Position numbers and translations under genes: made by a program. Below, one piece after another: positions 36,485-46,025 of a stretch of DNA of 64,000 nucleotides (position 1 is its first letter; the number at the start of each line of letters is the position of its first letter). The notes below the pieces were generated by a model. The model had not been told where the DNA came from, made no database searches, and saw only the letters and a program-made list of their open reading frames with translations. Location of the stretch: NCBI GenBank assembly GCA_021732025.1, contig JAKFVU010000045.1, forward strand, positions 1 through 64,000, given 5' to 3'. This stretch comes from Candidatus Obscuribacterales bacterium (GTDB lineage: Bacteria; Cyanobacteriota; Vampirovibrionia; Obscuribacterales; Obscuribacteraceae).

Positions 36485-37498
36485 GTGCGTTGTGCTGCTC
36501 TTTCTATCGCCATAGCTACAGCCCTTTTCATGCCCCTGCAAGCTCGTTCATTAAACGAGCGACTCTATGGGGCGGTAGGCACAAGTGATTATAAGGTCTA
36601 CACAGTTCGCACCCAAACGGATCTAACTATTCCAGCAAAAGGGGCTAGCTGTCACCAAGTGCGCGTCTGGCACGCCATAGCCGCTTATAAACCCTGGACC
36701 AAAACGGCTTTGCCATTGGGTGCAAGCGACCTGCGTAGCGCACCAACTGCAAAAACTGAAGCTGAAGATGATAAACTTTCGGCCCACTTCTACTTTGAAG
36801 ATAATCGTCAGTTTGCACCGGGCACTAGACTTCGCTACGTCAGTTCATTCAAAACGCTTTCAGCAAAAAGAACATTCAACCCTAGCTCCATTCATTGCAT
36901 GTGGAGTGATTGCCAAGAATATATCAGCAAAAATAGCCAAACTCCCTTGCCTATCGATCCCGAAGTAATGGCCCTAGCTGTCAGTCTCAAGCAAAATCAT
37001 GATCCGGCAAATACAATAATTGAATTTGCCAAATGGCTCACTAAAAATATAACCTACGATGACACCGTACAAACAAGAACCGATGATCTTGCCGCCACCA
37101 TCAGGACTCACCGCGGCCACTGTGGCCACACAGCACAGCTATTTCATGGTTTGTGTCGGGCAGTGGGTCTAAAAAGTCGAGACATTCTCGGTCTCAATCT
37201 CACCGATCCAAATGGTAAGAAAACAAATCTGCCTGATCAATGGGGCAATACACATAATTGGGTAGAAGTGTACTTCCCGAAAATTGGTTGGATAGAAGTA
37301 GAGCCAATCAACGGTGATAAGTGTTACACCATTCCAGCCGCTTTCATTCAGAACAATACTTCTTTTCAAAATGCCGCTGTTTGGGTAGCGGAGCCAAACA
37401 TTGATAAACCTGTTTCATGGGGCTTTAAGAACGGGCGTTATCAGTGCGACTACAACGTTATCACTCGCATAACATTTAGCGAAAGCAAGGTTCAATAA
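36485..37498 (+). CDS. secreted transglutaminase-like cysteine protease-fold protein
   Basis: The transglutaminase-core triad is present: Cys213 in HRGHCGHTAQLF, His257 in NTHNWVEVYFP and an acidic partner at Glu271 in GWIEVEP. Such domains act as peptidases, amidases or cross-linkers. An N-terminal hydrophobic segment (AALSIAIATALFMPLQA) points to export. Residues 30-150 form an extra beta-rich domain often seen before transglutaminase cores. The start is GTG 36485. The gene follows the type B glycosyltransferase by 124 bases on the same strand and is convergent with the kinase gene. Confidence 0.85.
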   Translation: MRCAALSIAIATALFMPLQARSLNERLYGAVGTSDYKVYTVRTQTDLTIPAKGASCHQVRVWHAIAAYKPWTKTALPLGASDLRSAPTAKTEAEDDKLSAHFYFEDNRQFAPGTRLRYVSSFKTLSAKRTFNPSSIHCMWSDCQEYISKNSQTPLPIDPEVMALAVSLKQNHDPANTIIEFAKWLTKNITYDDTVQTRTDDLAATIRTHRGHCGHTAQLFHGLCRAVGLKSRDILGLNLTDPNGKKTNLPDQWGNTHNWVEVYFPKIGWIEVEPINGDKCYTIPAAFIQNNTSFQNAAVWVAEPNIDKPVSWGFKNGRYQCDYNVITRITFSESKVQ

Positions 37499-37501
37499 TA
37501 T

Positions 37502-39679
37502 TTAGTCGTCGTTTTGCGGCGGAGTGGCAAGCTGATTCAAACTAGGATCATTGGCCAAATCTTCCTCAATTTTTAATTGCGGATTAGCCTTGTTGATCTC
37601 ATTTTTGAATGCCTGAAACTGCTCAGAAGTCCAGAGATTGCGCCTGACACTGAGATTTGTTAGCGCCTTGCAACGACTCAATATTTTGACGCTTGCCGGA
37701 GTAATTTTGCAATCATCCAACTCTAAATTGTCCAACTTGGGAAGTTTAGTCAGGGGCTCTAAGTCGCTGTCTTTCAGTGCATTATTAGAGAGCTTCAGCC
37801 GCGTCAGCTGCTTCATCGTACTGATATTTTGTATATCTTTGGCACTAATGTTGCAGAAAGAGACAAAGAGCTTTCTCAGTTTTGGTGAATTTTCGAGGGC
37901 TGCAATAGCAGCACTTATTTTTGAGCAAGAATCGGCATGCAATATCTGCAAACTAGGCAAAATACCAGACTGTGCCAGCTGTTCACCGTCAATATCAGTA
38001 CCGCCAATTTTTAGATCCATCAATTTAGGAAAACGCGCCAAGGTAACTAGAACTTCACCAGTGACACTACTTTCGTTGAGTTCAATTGTTTTGAGACTCT
38101 TCACCTGGGTCAGATTCTTCAAGGTTTCGTTATTAACAATATCGCTGCGATGCAGTCGCTTTCCATCTTTTGAAACAGCTTGAGGTTCTTTAGGCTGCGG
38201 TGCAGAGGCACTTATCGAATTTGAGAAATCGTCACCATCAGTGGTGAGAGTAATCGCTTGCAAATTCGTATTTTCGTCAAATCGTCGCAATATATGCGGA
38301 TTCTTCAAACACAAATTATTTGGAGTAAACTGCAGACTATAACGGGTCGGAATAAACAGTTCGCCTTTAGCGTCTTGTTCTTTTACTTCGTCATCTGTGC
38401 GCAAAGTCAAACTACCAAGAGACAGCTCATCAGGAAACTTGAAGTGTGATACCTGGTGTCCGTCTTTGTTTGTCGTACCTAAGAAAAATGGTTCTTTATT
38501 CTCAGCTTCGTTCTTAAAAGCTTCTTCGATTTTTAGCTGCGCGCTGATTTCTTCATTCTTGTCTTTCTTGCTTGCTTCAGCCACACCCTGGCTAGCAAGC
38601 TTTTGCGTCACAACAAAATATGTGATACCACCAAGTAAAGCAATAGAGAGCACAGAAGCAACAGCCACCACAATCAACGAATTTTTCTTTGTCGTCTCTT
38701 GCGAGATACTACCTTCATCTGAATCGTCAGTATTACGTTTAGAAAAAGGCTTACGCACTCCTGTTGCCGACTGACTGCGCTTCTCGTTACTCTCTTCATT
38801 AGCCAGCGAACGCTCTATTACTAGCAGCTCAGCAGCCACCTCAGAGGCAGATTGCGGTCTGTCTCCAGGATCTTTTGCCAATAAGGCATTTACTAAGTCT
38901 TGAATGGCGGGCGGAAAGTCGGCCCCCTCTGATGCTTCTTCTAGACTAGGTGGTTCGTCATTCTGGTGCATCTGCACAGTGGCCATGGCATCGCTTCCGC
39001 GAAAAGGCACTTTTCCAGTCAAACTTTCAAAAAGTGAGGCCCCAAGAGAATAAAGGTCTGTGCGGAAATCAACGGGCAAACCAGCACACTGTTCTGGGCT
39101 CATATACTGGGGGCTGCCAAAAACCTCACCAGGACGGGTCAAACCTTGCTTATCACCATCGCCCAAGCCAGTTAACTTAGCAATGCCAAAATCTACTAAT
39201 TTCGCTGAAATTACGCCTGGCTCAACTTCTTGCAACACTACGTTGGCAGGCTTTATGTCACGATGAATGATCTCATGCTCGTGCGCGTAAGCCAAACCGG
39301 CACAGACTTGGCGAAAAATGCCTATGGCTTCCTTCACCGGTAGCACGTGTTTCTTTTTCAGGGTTTGCGCTAATGAATGTCCGTTTAGAAGCTCCATTGC
39401 ATAGTATGGCGTCACTCCATCGACCATACCCATGTCAAAAATTCGTACAATGTTAGGGTGCGTCAGCCTAGCGATAGCCTGCGCTTCAATTTGAAAACGC
39501 CGCCAGGAAACATCTGAAACTTGCTCAGTAGGCAAAACTTTAAGGGCCATTTCTTTTGACAAGAACAAATGGCGAACGCGATATACCGCACCCATTCCGC
39601 CATGACCAATGATGCCAATCACTTCATAAGCTTTGTTGATTTGAAAACCAGGTGGATAGTCGCTGGAATTACCCGTCAT
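37502..39679 (-). CDS. membrane Ser/Thr protein kinase with leucine-rich-repeat sensor
   Basis: The 725-residue protein has a Hanks-type kinase at 18-290: glycine loop GHGGMGAV, Lys47 in ALKVL, HRDIKPAN (139-146), DFG (163-165) and GSPQYMSPEQ. A basic/acidic linker and one membrane span (334-356, SLIVVAVASVLSIALLGG) follow. The outer part includes leucine-rich repeats at about 540-700 (TQVKSLKTIELNESSVTG, MKQLTRLKLSNNALKDSDLE and LPKLDNLELDDCKITP). The kinase is therefore cytosolic and the LRR domain external, suggesting ligand sensing. A 9-bp tandem repeat lies directly upstream. Confidence 0.93.
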   Translation of the reverse strand: MTGNSSDYPPGFQINKAYEVIGIIGHGGMGAVYRVRHLFLSKEMALKVLPTEQVSDVSWRRFQIEAQAIARLTHPNIVRIFDMGMVDGVTPYYAMELLNGHSLAQTLKKKHVLPVKEAIGIFRQVCAGLAYAHEHEIIHRDIKPANVVLQEVEPGVISAKLVDFGIAKLTGLGDGDKQGLTRPGEVFGSPQYMSPEQCAGLPVDFRTDLYSLGASLFESLTGKVPFRGSDAMATVQMHQNDEPPSLEEASEGADFPPAIQDLVNALLAKDPGDRPQSASEVAAELLVIERSLANEESNEKRSQSATGVRKPFSKRNTDDSDEGSISQETTKKNSLIVVAVASVLSIALLGGITYFVVTQKLASQGVAEASKKDKNEEISAQLKIEEAFKNEAENKEPFFLGTTNKDGHQVSHFKFPDELSLGSLTLRTDDEVKEQDAKGELFIPTRYSLQFTPNNLCLKNPHILRRFDENTNLQAITLTTDGDDFSNSISASAPQPKEPQAVSKDGKRLHRSDIVNNETLKNLTQVKSLKTIELNESSVTGEVLVTLARFPKLMDLKIGGTDIDGEQLAQSGILPSLQILHADSCSKISAAIAALENSPKLRKLFVSFCNISAKDIQNISTMKQLTRLKLSNNALKDSDLEPLTKLPKLDNLELDDCKITPASVKILSRCKALTNLSVRRNLWTSEQFQAFKNEINKANPQLKIEEDLANDPSLNQLATPPQNDD

Positions 39680-39690
39680 TAGTTGCTCAA

Positions 39691-39744
39691 CTTATTCGAC
39701 TTATTCGACTTATTCGTCTTATTCAACTTATTCGTCTTATTCAA
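39691..39744. repeat. 9-bp tandem repeat (six units) upstream of the kinase gene
   Basis: Six contiguous units of CTTATTC(G/A)(A/T) occupy 39691-39744, 12-65 bases upstream of the kinase start codon. The order is CGA, CGA, CGT, CAA, CGT, CAA at the unit ends. It is in the promoter or untranslated leader, so copy-number changes would shift spacing in nine-base steps. Confidence 0.85.
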
Positions 39745-39891
39745 CATTCGTTCAACTTTCGGCCTAGAGGTGCTTTATTGCTTATTCCACACTGCTAATG
39801 GCCTTGAAACGAGCCATACTTGATTTGGCTGTGCTACAGTGCAAATAGAGCTATCGCATTATAATTGAAAGCGACCAAAGTGAGCTAAATC

Positions 39892-40641
39892 ATGGCCCTC
39901 ATCGACCTAATAGAAAATACCAGTCGTCTTCTGGCTCAAAAGCAGCAAGCTTTGACCACTTTGCGACTTACATCGAGTAGTGATCCAGACTTTCAGCTAA
40001 TGCGCGGCGATTTTCTCATTCGCGAAGCCGACCTTGAAGAAGCCACGGTAGCGATGATAGAAGAGCTTGAAGATCTCGACCCACTTGACCGCGAAGACAT
40101 GATCGAGACACTGAGCCCAGATCTAAAGGCTGCAATGTCGACGGTCTTAAATCTATCGGGCCACCATCAGCTCATGGCAGCCGAAGAACTGGGCCTTGAA
40201 CCACTCTTGATTGCCTGGCGCCACGCCCGTCTGATGATGCTTTTTTATCAATTCTTGCAAGATATTCCACTTGAAGAGTTGAGTGCCGAAGACTCTTATC
40301 AAGAGCATCCCATTGCTGAGCGCTCGCGAGAACACTGGGCCACCGCAGTTGCCACCTTCAAAAAAGAAGCAGCCGTTTGCTCACCAGAAGACCGAATTTG
40401 CCACCTTGGAGTGACACACGAATTACTTGAACAAGTGCGCAAACGCTACCACCGACTTACGGTGCGAGTACAAAATTGCCTCAAAGAAATAACAGCCGAC
40501 GGCAAAGACCCGTGGCCGGTAATCCGCTTGCTCCCTGCTGACCTCACCCAGTGCGCTTGGGATGCTCTTAAGCTCGTGCCATTGCGCGAAGCCGAAGTTG
40601 CCAAAGTACAAATACAGCGTCAAGTTGGCGACCGCTTTTAG
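39892..40641 (+). CDS. hypothetical helical protein, 249 aa
   Basis: The protein is almost entirely alpha-helical and acidic in its first half (DLEEATVAMIEELEDLDPLD), with no signal peptide or membrane segment. No domain was recognised; an intact gene is supported by length and coding composition. It overlaps the 3' end of the convergent helicase gene by 4 bases and is 212 bases from the kinase gene, which contains the 9-bp repeats. It may be a cytosolic structural or regulatory protein. Confidence 0.6.
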   Translation: MALIDLIENTSRLLAQKQQALTTLRLTSSSDPDFQLMRGDFLIREADLEEATVAMIEELEDLDPLDREDMIETLSPDLKAAMSTVLNLSGHHQLMAAEELGLEPLLIAWRHARLMMLFYQFLQDIPLEELSAEDSYQEHPIAERSREHWATAVATFKKEAAVCSPEDRICHLGVTHELLEQVRKRYHRLTVRVQNCLKEITADGKDPWPVIRLLPADLTQCAWDALKLVPLREAEVAKVQIQRQVGDRF

Positions 40642-43600
40642 TCTAGTATTTTCTTCAGTTTAGTCACCCAGGCTTGCTGAGTTGGCTTCTGGCCGCTCAA
40701 ATAAGCTTCGTACTGACGAGCCTCTTCAGCACTGGCTGTGGCGCCATCCTGACCAACTAGAGCGGGATCGTTTCCGTGGACATGCGCAGGGGCGTTGGCT
40801 TCGGGAGCTGACTTAGAGCCGCACTCTCCACAGAACTTAGCCCCGGGCTCTTGTGGCGCACCACAAAGGTGACAAGCTGAGATTCTTGCCTCAAGGCGAT
40901 AGCCACATTCTCCGCAAAAACGTGAGCCTGGCTCTAGATATTCAGAGCAGCCAGGGCAAGCAGTACCGGCGGGAACGCGCTGGGCTGCGGGCTGAGGCAA
41001 GTAGGCAGCAATCGGCGCCGAAACTCCTTGGGGCACACCGCCACCAGCCACCTGGCGAGGATCACTCTTGATGGCACTATTAACGGTGTTCCAAAACGCC
41101 TGGCGAGCATCTGCTGCTGGCACAGCATCATCAGCCGCAGGTTGAGCCGGTAGAGCCGAAATAGCCGGAGGAGCAGACTGAGATCCAGGATTGGCAGGTA
41201 CAGAGCTGCGCTGACCATAAGCCTGCGGCTGATAATCAGGAATCAGGTCTGCCAGTACATCATATTCTTCAGGCGGCAAATCTGATTGCACCCCTGCTGG
41301 TACGACAGGTTGTCCGCCCGGTTGTATCCCGGGCTGAACCCCGGGCTGAACCCCGGGCTGAACATGTGGCTGTACTTCGGGCTGTACATATGACTGCGGA
41401 GCAAAGGCCTGAGGGTGAGCTGGCGCAGCCGGCACAACTGGCTTAAAAGTCGGTGATGGTATAGGTACAGATGGAGCTTGATAAGGAGACTCTGACTCTT
41501 GGTTCAACTGCTGAGCTGGAGCCGCAAATTGTCCTGGAGCTTGTCCTAGTACTTGTCCTAGTACTTGTCCTGGAGCTTGTCCTGAAATTGGTGCTGAAGC
41601 TGGGTCTTGGGGCTGCGATTGATAAACCGGCTGACTGCTAGGTGGGGCCGAAGCTGGATCGAAGAAGTCTAAAGCATAGGTAGGTTGTGGTGCCATAGGC
41701 GGTAGGCCAACAACTTCTTCAGGCTTAGGAGCGCTATCTGCCACTGAAGACGGTGGCACGCTGACATCCAAGACTGTCGTCTCTTCGGTTTGTCCCTTTT
41801 TCTTCTTACCTTTGCCTTTACCCTTGGTCGGTGGCGGTACGCTGGCTTCGGCCACAACTGGCTGTGATGCCACAGGTTGTGATACCACTGCTTCAGGCAC
41901 CGGCGCGTCTGATGCTAGAGCCTGAGAAACCACAGTTATTTCAAATGGATCTTCGGCCACTGGCTCAAAAGCAGCCGGCCCGGCGGCCTGATTGAAACTA
42001 GGTTGGCCAAAACTTGATTGATTGGCAATTGGCAGTGGCATTTCCACTTGTTCAATCTCTTGCAATTGCTGCTCGGCTTGGCTAGCGGCCACTGCTGCGG
42101 CCTGAGCATCTGCTGACGCTTGTGCATCTGCTTGCGCGGCTGCCAGAGCCTCTGCTTGTGCCACTTCTTCCATAGCCATCTGCGCGGCCATCTGTACTGC
42201 CGCATGGGCCTCTGCTTGTGCCGCAGCCTGAGCTGCTGCTTGTGCCGCTTCTTCTTCTTGAGCAAATTGAGCTATTTGCGCTGCTTCTAGAACTACTTGC
42301 TTTTGCAAATCATGGTCATCTTGAGGTGCCTGGGGAGGCTGCTGCGCTTGCGGTCCAGTGACTGATTGACCAGCCTGTGCCGCCCGCAGACGTTCTTCTT
42401 GCTGCAACTTCTGTGCTGCTTCTAAGCGTGCGCGCACCTGTGATTCATGCTGTGAGCGCAAATCAATTTCTTGCTGAGCCTGCCTCTGCGCCTGTTCTTG
42501 CGAACGTAGTTGGGCCTCTTGCTGCAAACGCATGCGTTCATCTTGCTGACTACGCAGACTAATTTGCTGCTGCATATGCAGCTGTTGCTCTTGCTGAATC
42601 TTAAGCTCGGCCTGCTGTCTGGCCAATTGCTGCTGTTGCTGTTCTTGTTGCTGCCGCAACTGTTGCTCTTTTTGAGCACGCAGTTTTTGTTCTTGCTCAG
42701 CTTTAAGACCAGCCTCATGCTGTGCTTGCAGCAACTGTTCTTGCTGTAGCCTCTGAGCTTCGTGAGCTTTTTGTTCTGCCTGAATCTTTTCATTGGCTGC
42801 TTGTTGTGCGCGCACTGCTGCTTCATGCTGAGCGCGTAGCTGCTGTTCTTGCAACTCTTGTTGAGCCTTCATCGCTTGTTCTTGCTGAGCCCGTTGCTGC
42901 GCCACCAAGGCCTCTTGCTGAGCCTTAAGGGCGGCCGCTTGTTGAGCGCGTTGCGCTTGCTCCTGCTGCAAGCGTTGTGCTTCCTGCTCAGCTTTCAAAG
43001 CCGCTTGCTGAGCTTTCAACTCGGCTTCTTTTGCTTCTTGTTGTAAGCGTGCGGCCTCGGCCATCGCCGCACTAGCAGAAGTAGAAGTAGAAGTAGACAC
43101 ACTGGCATTAACAGCTGCAGCTGGCAAAGCTGGTGCCAATGCCGTGTCTGCCTGCATAATCTCCATACCCTCGCCCACTAGAGCGGCATCGAAGAGGTAG
43201 CGCGATGGCTCCAAGGCAATGTTATTAAATTGATTTGGATACGATAGATAGAGTACTTCGCGGGCCCGAGTAAAGCCTAAATAGCAGAGACGACGCTCTT
43301 CTTCAGGGTCATTAGCTGTTTCAGAGGGAAACAGTCCTTCGGCCATTCCGGTAAGAAAGACAATCGGATACTCTTTGCCTTTGGCTTCGTGCAAGCTCAA
43401 GATATAGACTAAAGGCTCACTATCTGGCCCTTCGTTGGCCTTGAGTAAGTTCTGCTGCGAACGCACAAATTCAGTGACAGTTTTAAACTTACGCGCTTCT
43501 TCTTCTAAGGCCGCCAGTTTGCGCATCGGTTCATAGTTGACACCAGGCGGCACTTTCACTGACTTATAGTATTCAGTAAGACGCTGCGTGCGCTTGAGTA

Positions 43601-46025
43601 AGGCGATTGTTTCAGACGGCGGCAAGTTCTCGTGATTCATGGTGCGAATGATGCGCACCAGCTGGCTCAGATCCATACAAGATTGATCAGCCACTGCTTC
43701 AGAATATATTTCAACGGCTTTTAAGAAAGACAAATTATTCGCTTCCGCGAAGCTAGCAATCGTGCCAAAGAGCTTGGGGTCTACTTCTTTAGAGCGCAGC
43801 TGACAAACTCGTTCGAAAGATTCTCTCGCTTTTGGTCCATCAGGGTCCATCACTAAGCGCAGAAACGCCATGACGTCTGCCACTTCATCCGGTACCATTG
43901 TTGAGTCCGGATTAGTAGTAAGACACTTAATGCCCTTGCGGAACAGTGCTTCTTCAACCATCGATGCGTAGCGGTTATAGCGATAGAGAATAGCAATTTC
44001 TTGCGGATTTCTACCCACATCCAAAAGTTGCTGTACTTGACTGGCAACCCACTCAGCTTCATGGGCTTCGCTCTCAGCTAAGAACGGCCCAACAATTGCT
44101 TGCGATTCAGTCTCATCCCAGCCGGGCACCATGTCTTTGTTTATTTTGCGGCGATGCAATCCGCCCAAGAGCAGACGAGCATGATTGACAATAGACGGGT
44201 GACAGCGCCAGTTGCGCTCAAGCACATAGCAGCGAGCATTGGGCAGACGCACTGAAACTTCTGAGAGAATACGAGGCAATGCCCCTTTGCTTTCAAAAAT
44301 AGATTCGTCTTCATCACCGGCTATATACAGATTGTCTTGAGGAAGAGCAAGAATGCGAGCGAGCAAGTCAGCTGCGGCAGTGGCATCTTGAAATTCGTCG
44401 ACAAGGACAAACTCATATTGATATTGATAGCGCGCACGAATGTCGGCGTTATCGGCCAATAGCTGAGCGGCCAAGCTGACCATATCGTCGCGGTCAATTT
44501 TATTGCTCTTCTGCAATTGCTCTTCGTAACCCTGATAAACGCGGGCCACTAGCTCATCTACATTGCCTTTTGCGCGTTCTTTCACGTGCTTGGGTGTAAC
44601 TAAATTAGCCTTATAGAGCGAAATCAAAGAAGCAATGGTGAACTCTTCTAATTCTTCCGACAATTCAAGGGTAAGTTGGTCCAAGTCTTTTTTGAACTTA
44701 GTTAGCAAACGCTGAATAATACGCTGCGGGTTGGCTTCAACCTTTAGCGGTGGTTTGCGTTTAATAGCAGAAGTATTCTCTTTTAAGAGCTTGAGGCCCA
44801 GCTCGTTCCAACTAAAGAATGCTACTTTCTGCGCCTGCTGGCGATCCATTAGCTTTTCGACTTCAGCCTTGAGGCTGCGCACGCTATCGGTAGAATGTGA
44901 GACAACCAGAATGCGCTCAGCATTTACCCCTTGGGTGAGAAGGTGAACAATGCGCCGAGTAATACAGCTACTCTTACCCGTGCCAGCACCACCAGTAATG
45001 GCAACCGGGCCAGCACCATTGGTGATGGCTAGACGCTGCACATCATCTTCTACCGGCAAATCAAGTACGGTGGCGGGCTGATGACCAGAGACCAAACGAC
45101 CATAGGCTGAGCGTTTGTAGCCGTGCACCCAAGCTTCTTCGAGAGCCTCTACGCAGCCGCCTAAGTTGGCCAACAATTCTACAGCGGTAAAGCGCAGTAA
45201 CTTCCAACCATCACTAAGTAATACAAGTGTTCGTTTAGCGTCAGCAGAACCGGCACTGGGCTGGTCAAGACTGGCCAACACATCACATTCAATGGCGAGT
45301 TTATTGCCTTTACGCTCCATCAAAGCGAAATCAAGACTATAGTCACCAAGCACATACTGAGGCGCTAGGGTCAGCCCTCGGCTCGCTACTGCCTTATAGA
45401 GATAATATTCGACCTTAAGCATAGGCGGCAGATTTTCAGATCGCACCTGCCTAAAGTGATGCAGGTCAATCATTATGCTGTCGAGCAGCCAGGCTACTTT
45501 TTCCCAGGTGACCTTGCGGCCGGCATATTCAAGGTCTTCGCACATTGTGCCGTAGCCGAGAAACTCTTCATAGCCAAGCTGGGTACTGATTAGCAGTGTT
45601 CTTTGCGAGAGAGCACGCGGATAAAGCAAATGGTGATAGAGATACCAAAGCTGCTGAGGCGTCTCAGGGGCGTTCAAGTCTTTGACGATGAGCACATCAG
45701 CGTCGAGCATATCCAGTTCCATTTTGCTCAAAAGTGGCCGCCCAAACGGGCTTTGAGCGATGGCATGCGGGAACAGATAATCGGCCTGCTTGTAGAGCAT
45801 TTCGCCAGTAATCACCAAAGTGGTGACGCCCCGGCTTTTGAAGTTAATTACGGCCGATTCAAGTAAAGCTTCTTGGTCTTCAGAATAGTCTGATAAAAAC
45901 AGGCCGCGCACGGAACCCTGGTAAAGCCCAACCGAGTCGACAAACCAATGCACCGCATCCCGGCATTCGCCCGGTTGCAGCGGCACTCTATTTGGAACGT
46001 GGTCTACGCGTTGAGTCTTTGGCAC
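40638..46025 (-). CDS. giant UvrD/Rep-type helicase with AAA-like N-terminus, nuclease-like domain, Q/A-rich coil and zinc ribbons
   Basis: The 1795 residues appear to hold: (1) 35-185, a DnaC/IstB-like AAA fold without Walker A but with a Walker-B-like LDADVLIVKDLNAP; (2) 200-300, a Vsr/DUF559-like nuclease layout (DFALM, LAIECD, WKLLRF); (3) 335-945, a UvrD/Rep superfamily 1A helicase with Walker A TGGAGTGKSS, LVDEFQDAT, NWRCHPSIV and LHEAKGKEYPIVFLTG; (4) ~975-1390, a Q/A/E/R-rich coiled coil; (5) a P/Q-rich disordered region with short repeats; (6) two zinc-ribbon units (CPGC..CGEC and CHLC..CGEC) near 1688-1750. A DNA repair or defence role is inferred. No gene partner on the same strand is obvious. 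Confidence 0.85.
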   Translation of the reverse strand: MPKTQRVDHVPNRVPLQPGECRDAVHWFVDSVGLYQGSVRGLFLSDYSEDQEALLESAVINFKSRGVTTLVITGEMLYKQADYLFPHAIAQSPFGRPLLSKMELDMLDADVLIVKDLNAPETPQQLWYLYHHLLYPRALSQRTLLISTQLGYEEFLGYGTMCEDLEYAGRKVTWEKVAWLLDSIMIDLHHFRQVRSENLPPMLKVEYYLYKAVASRGLTLAPQYVLGDYSLDFALMERKGNKLAIECDVLASLDQPSAGSADAKRTLVLLSDGWKLLRFTAVELLANLGGCVEALEEAWVHGYKRSAYGRLVSGHQPATVLDLPVEDDVQRLAITNGAGPVAITGGAGTGKSSCITRRIVHLLTQGVNAERILVVSHSTDSVRSLKAEVEKLMDRQQAQKVAFFSWNELGLKLLKENTSAIKRKPPLKVEANPQRIIQRLLTKFKKDLDQLTLELSEELEEFTIASLISLYKANLVTPKHVKERAKGNVDELVARVYQGYEEQLQKSNKIDRDDMVSLAAQLLADNADIRARYQYQYEFVLVDEFQDATAAADLLARILALPQDNLYIAGDEDESIFESKGALPRILSEVSVRLPNARCYVLERNWRCHPSIVNHARLLLGGLHRRKINKDMVPGWDETESQAIVGPFLAESEAHEAEWVASQVQQLLDVGRNPQEIAILYRYNRYASMVEEALFRKGIKCLTTNPDSTMVPDEVADVMAFLRLVMDPDGPKARESFERVCQLRSKEVDPKLFGTIASFAEANNLSFLKAVEIYSEAVADQSCMDLSQLVRIIRTMNHENLPPSETIALLKRTQRLTEYYKSVKVPPGVNYEPMRKLAALEEEARKFKTVTEFVRSQQNLLKANEGPDSEPLVYILSLHEAKGKEYPIVFLTGMAEGLFPSETANDPEEERRLCYLGFTRAREVLYLSYPNQFNNIALEPSRYLFDAALVGEGMEIMQADTALAPALPAAAVNASVSTSTSTSASAAMAEAARLQQEAKEAELKAQQAALKAEQEAQRLQQEQAQRAQQAAALKAQQEALVAQQRAQQEQAMKAQQELQEQQLRAQHEAAVRAQQAANEKIQAEQKAHEAQRLQQEQLLQAQHEAGLKAEQEQKLRAQKEQQLRQQQEQQQQQLARQQAELKIQQEQQLHMQQQISLRSQQDERMRLQQEAQLRSQEQAQRQAQQEIDLRSQHESQVRARLEAAQKLQQEERLRAAQAGQSVTGPQAQQPPQAPQDDHDLQKQVVLEAAQIAQFAQEEEAAQAAAQAAAQAEAHAAVQMAAQMAMEEVAQAEALAAAQADAQASADAQAAAVAASQAEQQLQEIEQVEMPLPIANQSSFGQPSFNQAAGPAAFEPVAEDPFEITVVSQALASDAPVPEAVVSQPVASQPVVAEASVPPPTKGKGKGKKKKGQTEETTVLDVSVPPSSVADSAPKPEEVVGLPPMAPQPTYALDFFDPASAPPSSQPVYQSQPQDPASAPISGQAPGQVLGQVLGQAPGQFAAPAQQLNQESESPYQAPSVPIPSPTFKPVVPAAPAHPQAFAPQSYVQPEVQPHVQPGVQPGVQPGIQPGGQPVVPAGVQSDLPPEEYDVLADLIPDYQPQAYGQRSSVPANPGSQSAPPAISALPAQPAADDAVPAADARQAFWNTVNSAIKSDPRQVAGGGVPQGVSAPIAAYLPQPAAQRVPAGTACPGCSEYLEPGSRFCGECGYRLEARISACHLCGAPQEPGAKFCGECGSKSAPEANAPAHVHGNDPALVGQDGATASAEEARQYEAYLSGQKPTQQAWVTKLKKILD
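41328..41363. repeat. 12-bp tandem repeat inside the helicase gene
   Basis: Three exact copies of CCCGGGCTGAAC encode the VQPG repeats in the disordered region of the helicase protein. The unit is a multiple of three, so copy-number change keeps the frame. Confidence 0.85.
41529..41580. repeat. 12-bp tandem repeat array inside the helicase gene
   Basis: Four full units of TTGTCCTGGAGC/TTGTCCTAGTAC (order 1-2-2-1) and a partial fifth encode the repeating GQAPGQVLG motif. They are in-frame and lie between the coiled coil and the zinc ribbons. Confidence 0.8.

Noticed and set aside
37638..38183. 181-codon plus-strand frame over the LRR part of the kinase
   Set aside because: Leucine-rich repeats often leave long antisense frames; the kinase frame is supported by domain motifs.
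39691..39744. CRISPR array
   Set aside because: The units are contiguous and only 9 bases long, with no spacers and no cas genes nearby.
41936..43046. Several frames of K/Q/R/L-rich composition over the helicase coil
   Set aside because: They are other-frame readings of the Q/A-rich repeats and have no independent signals.
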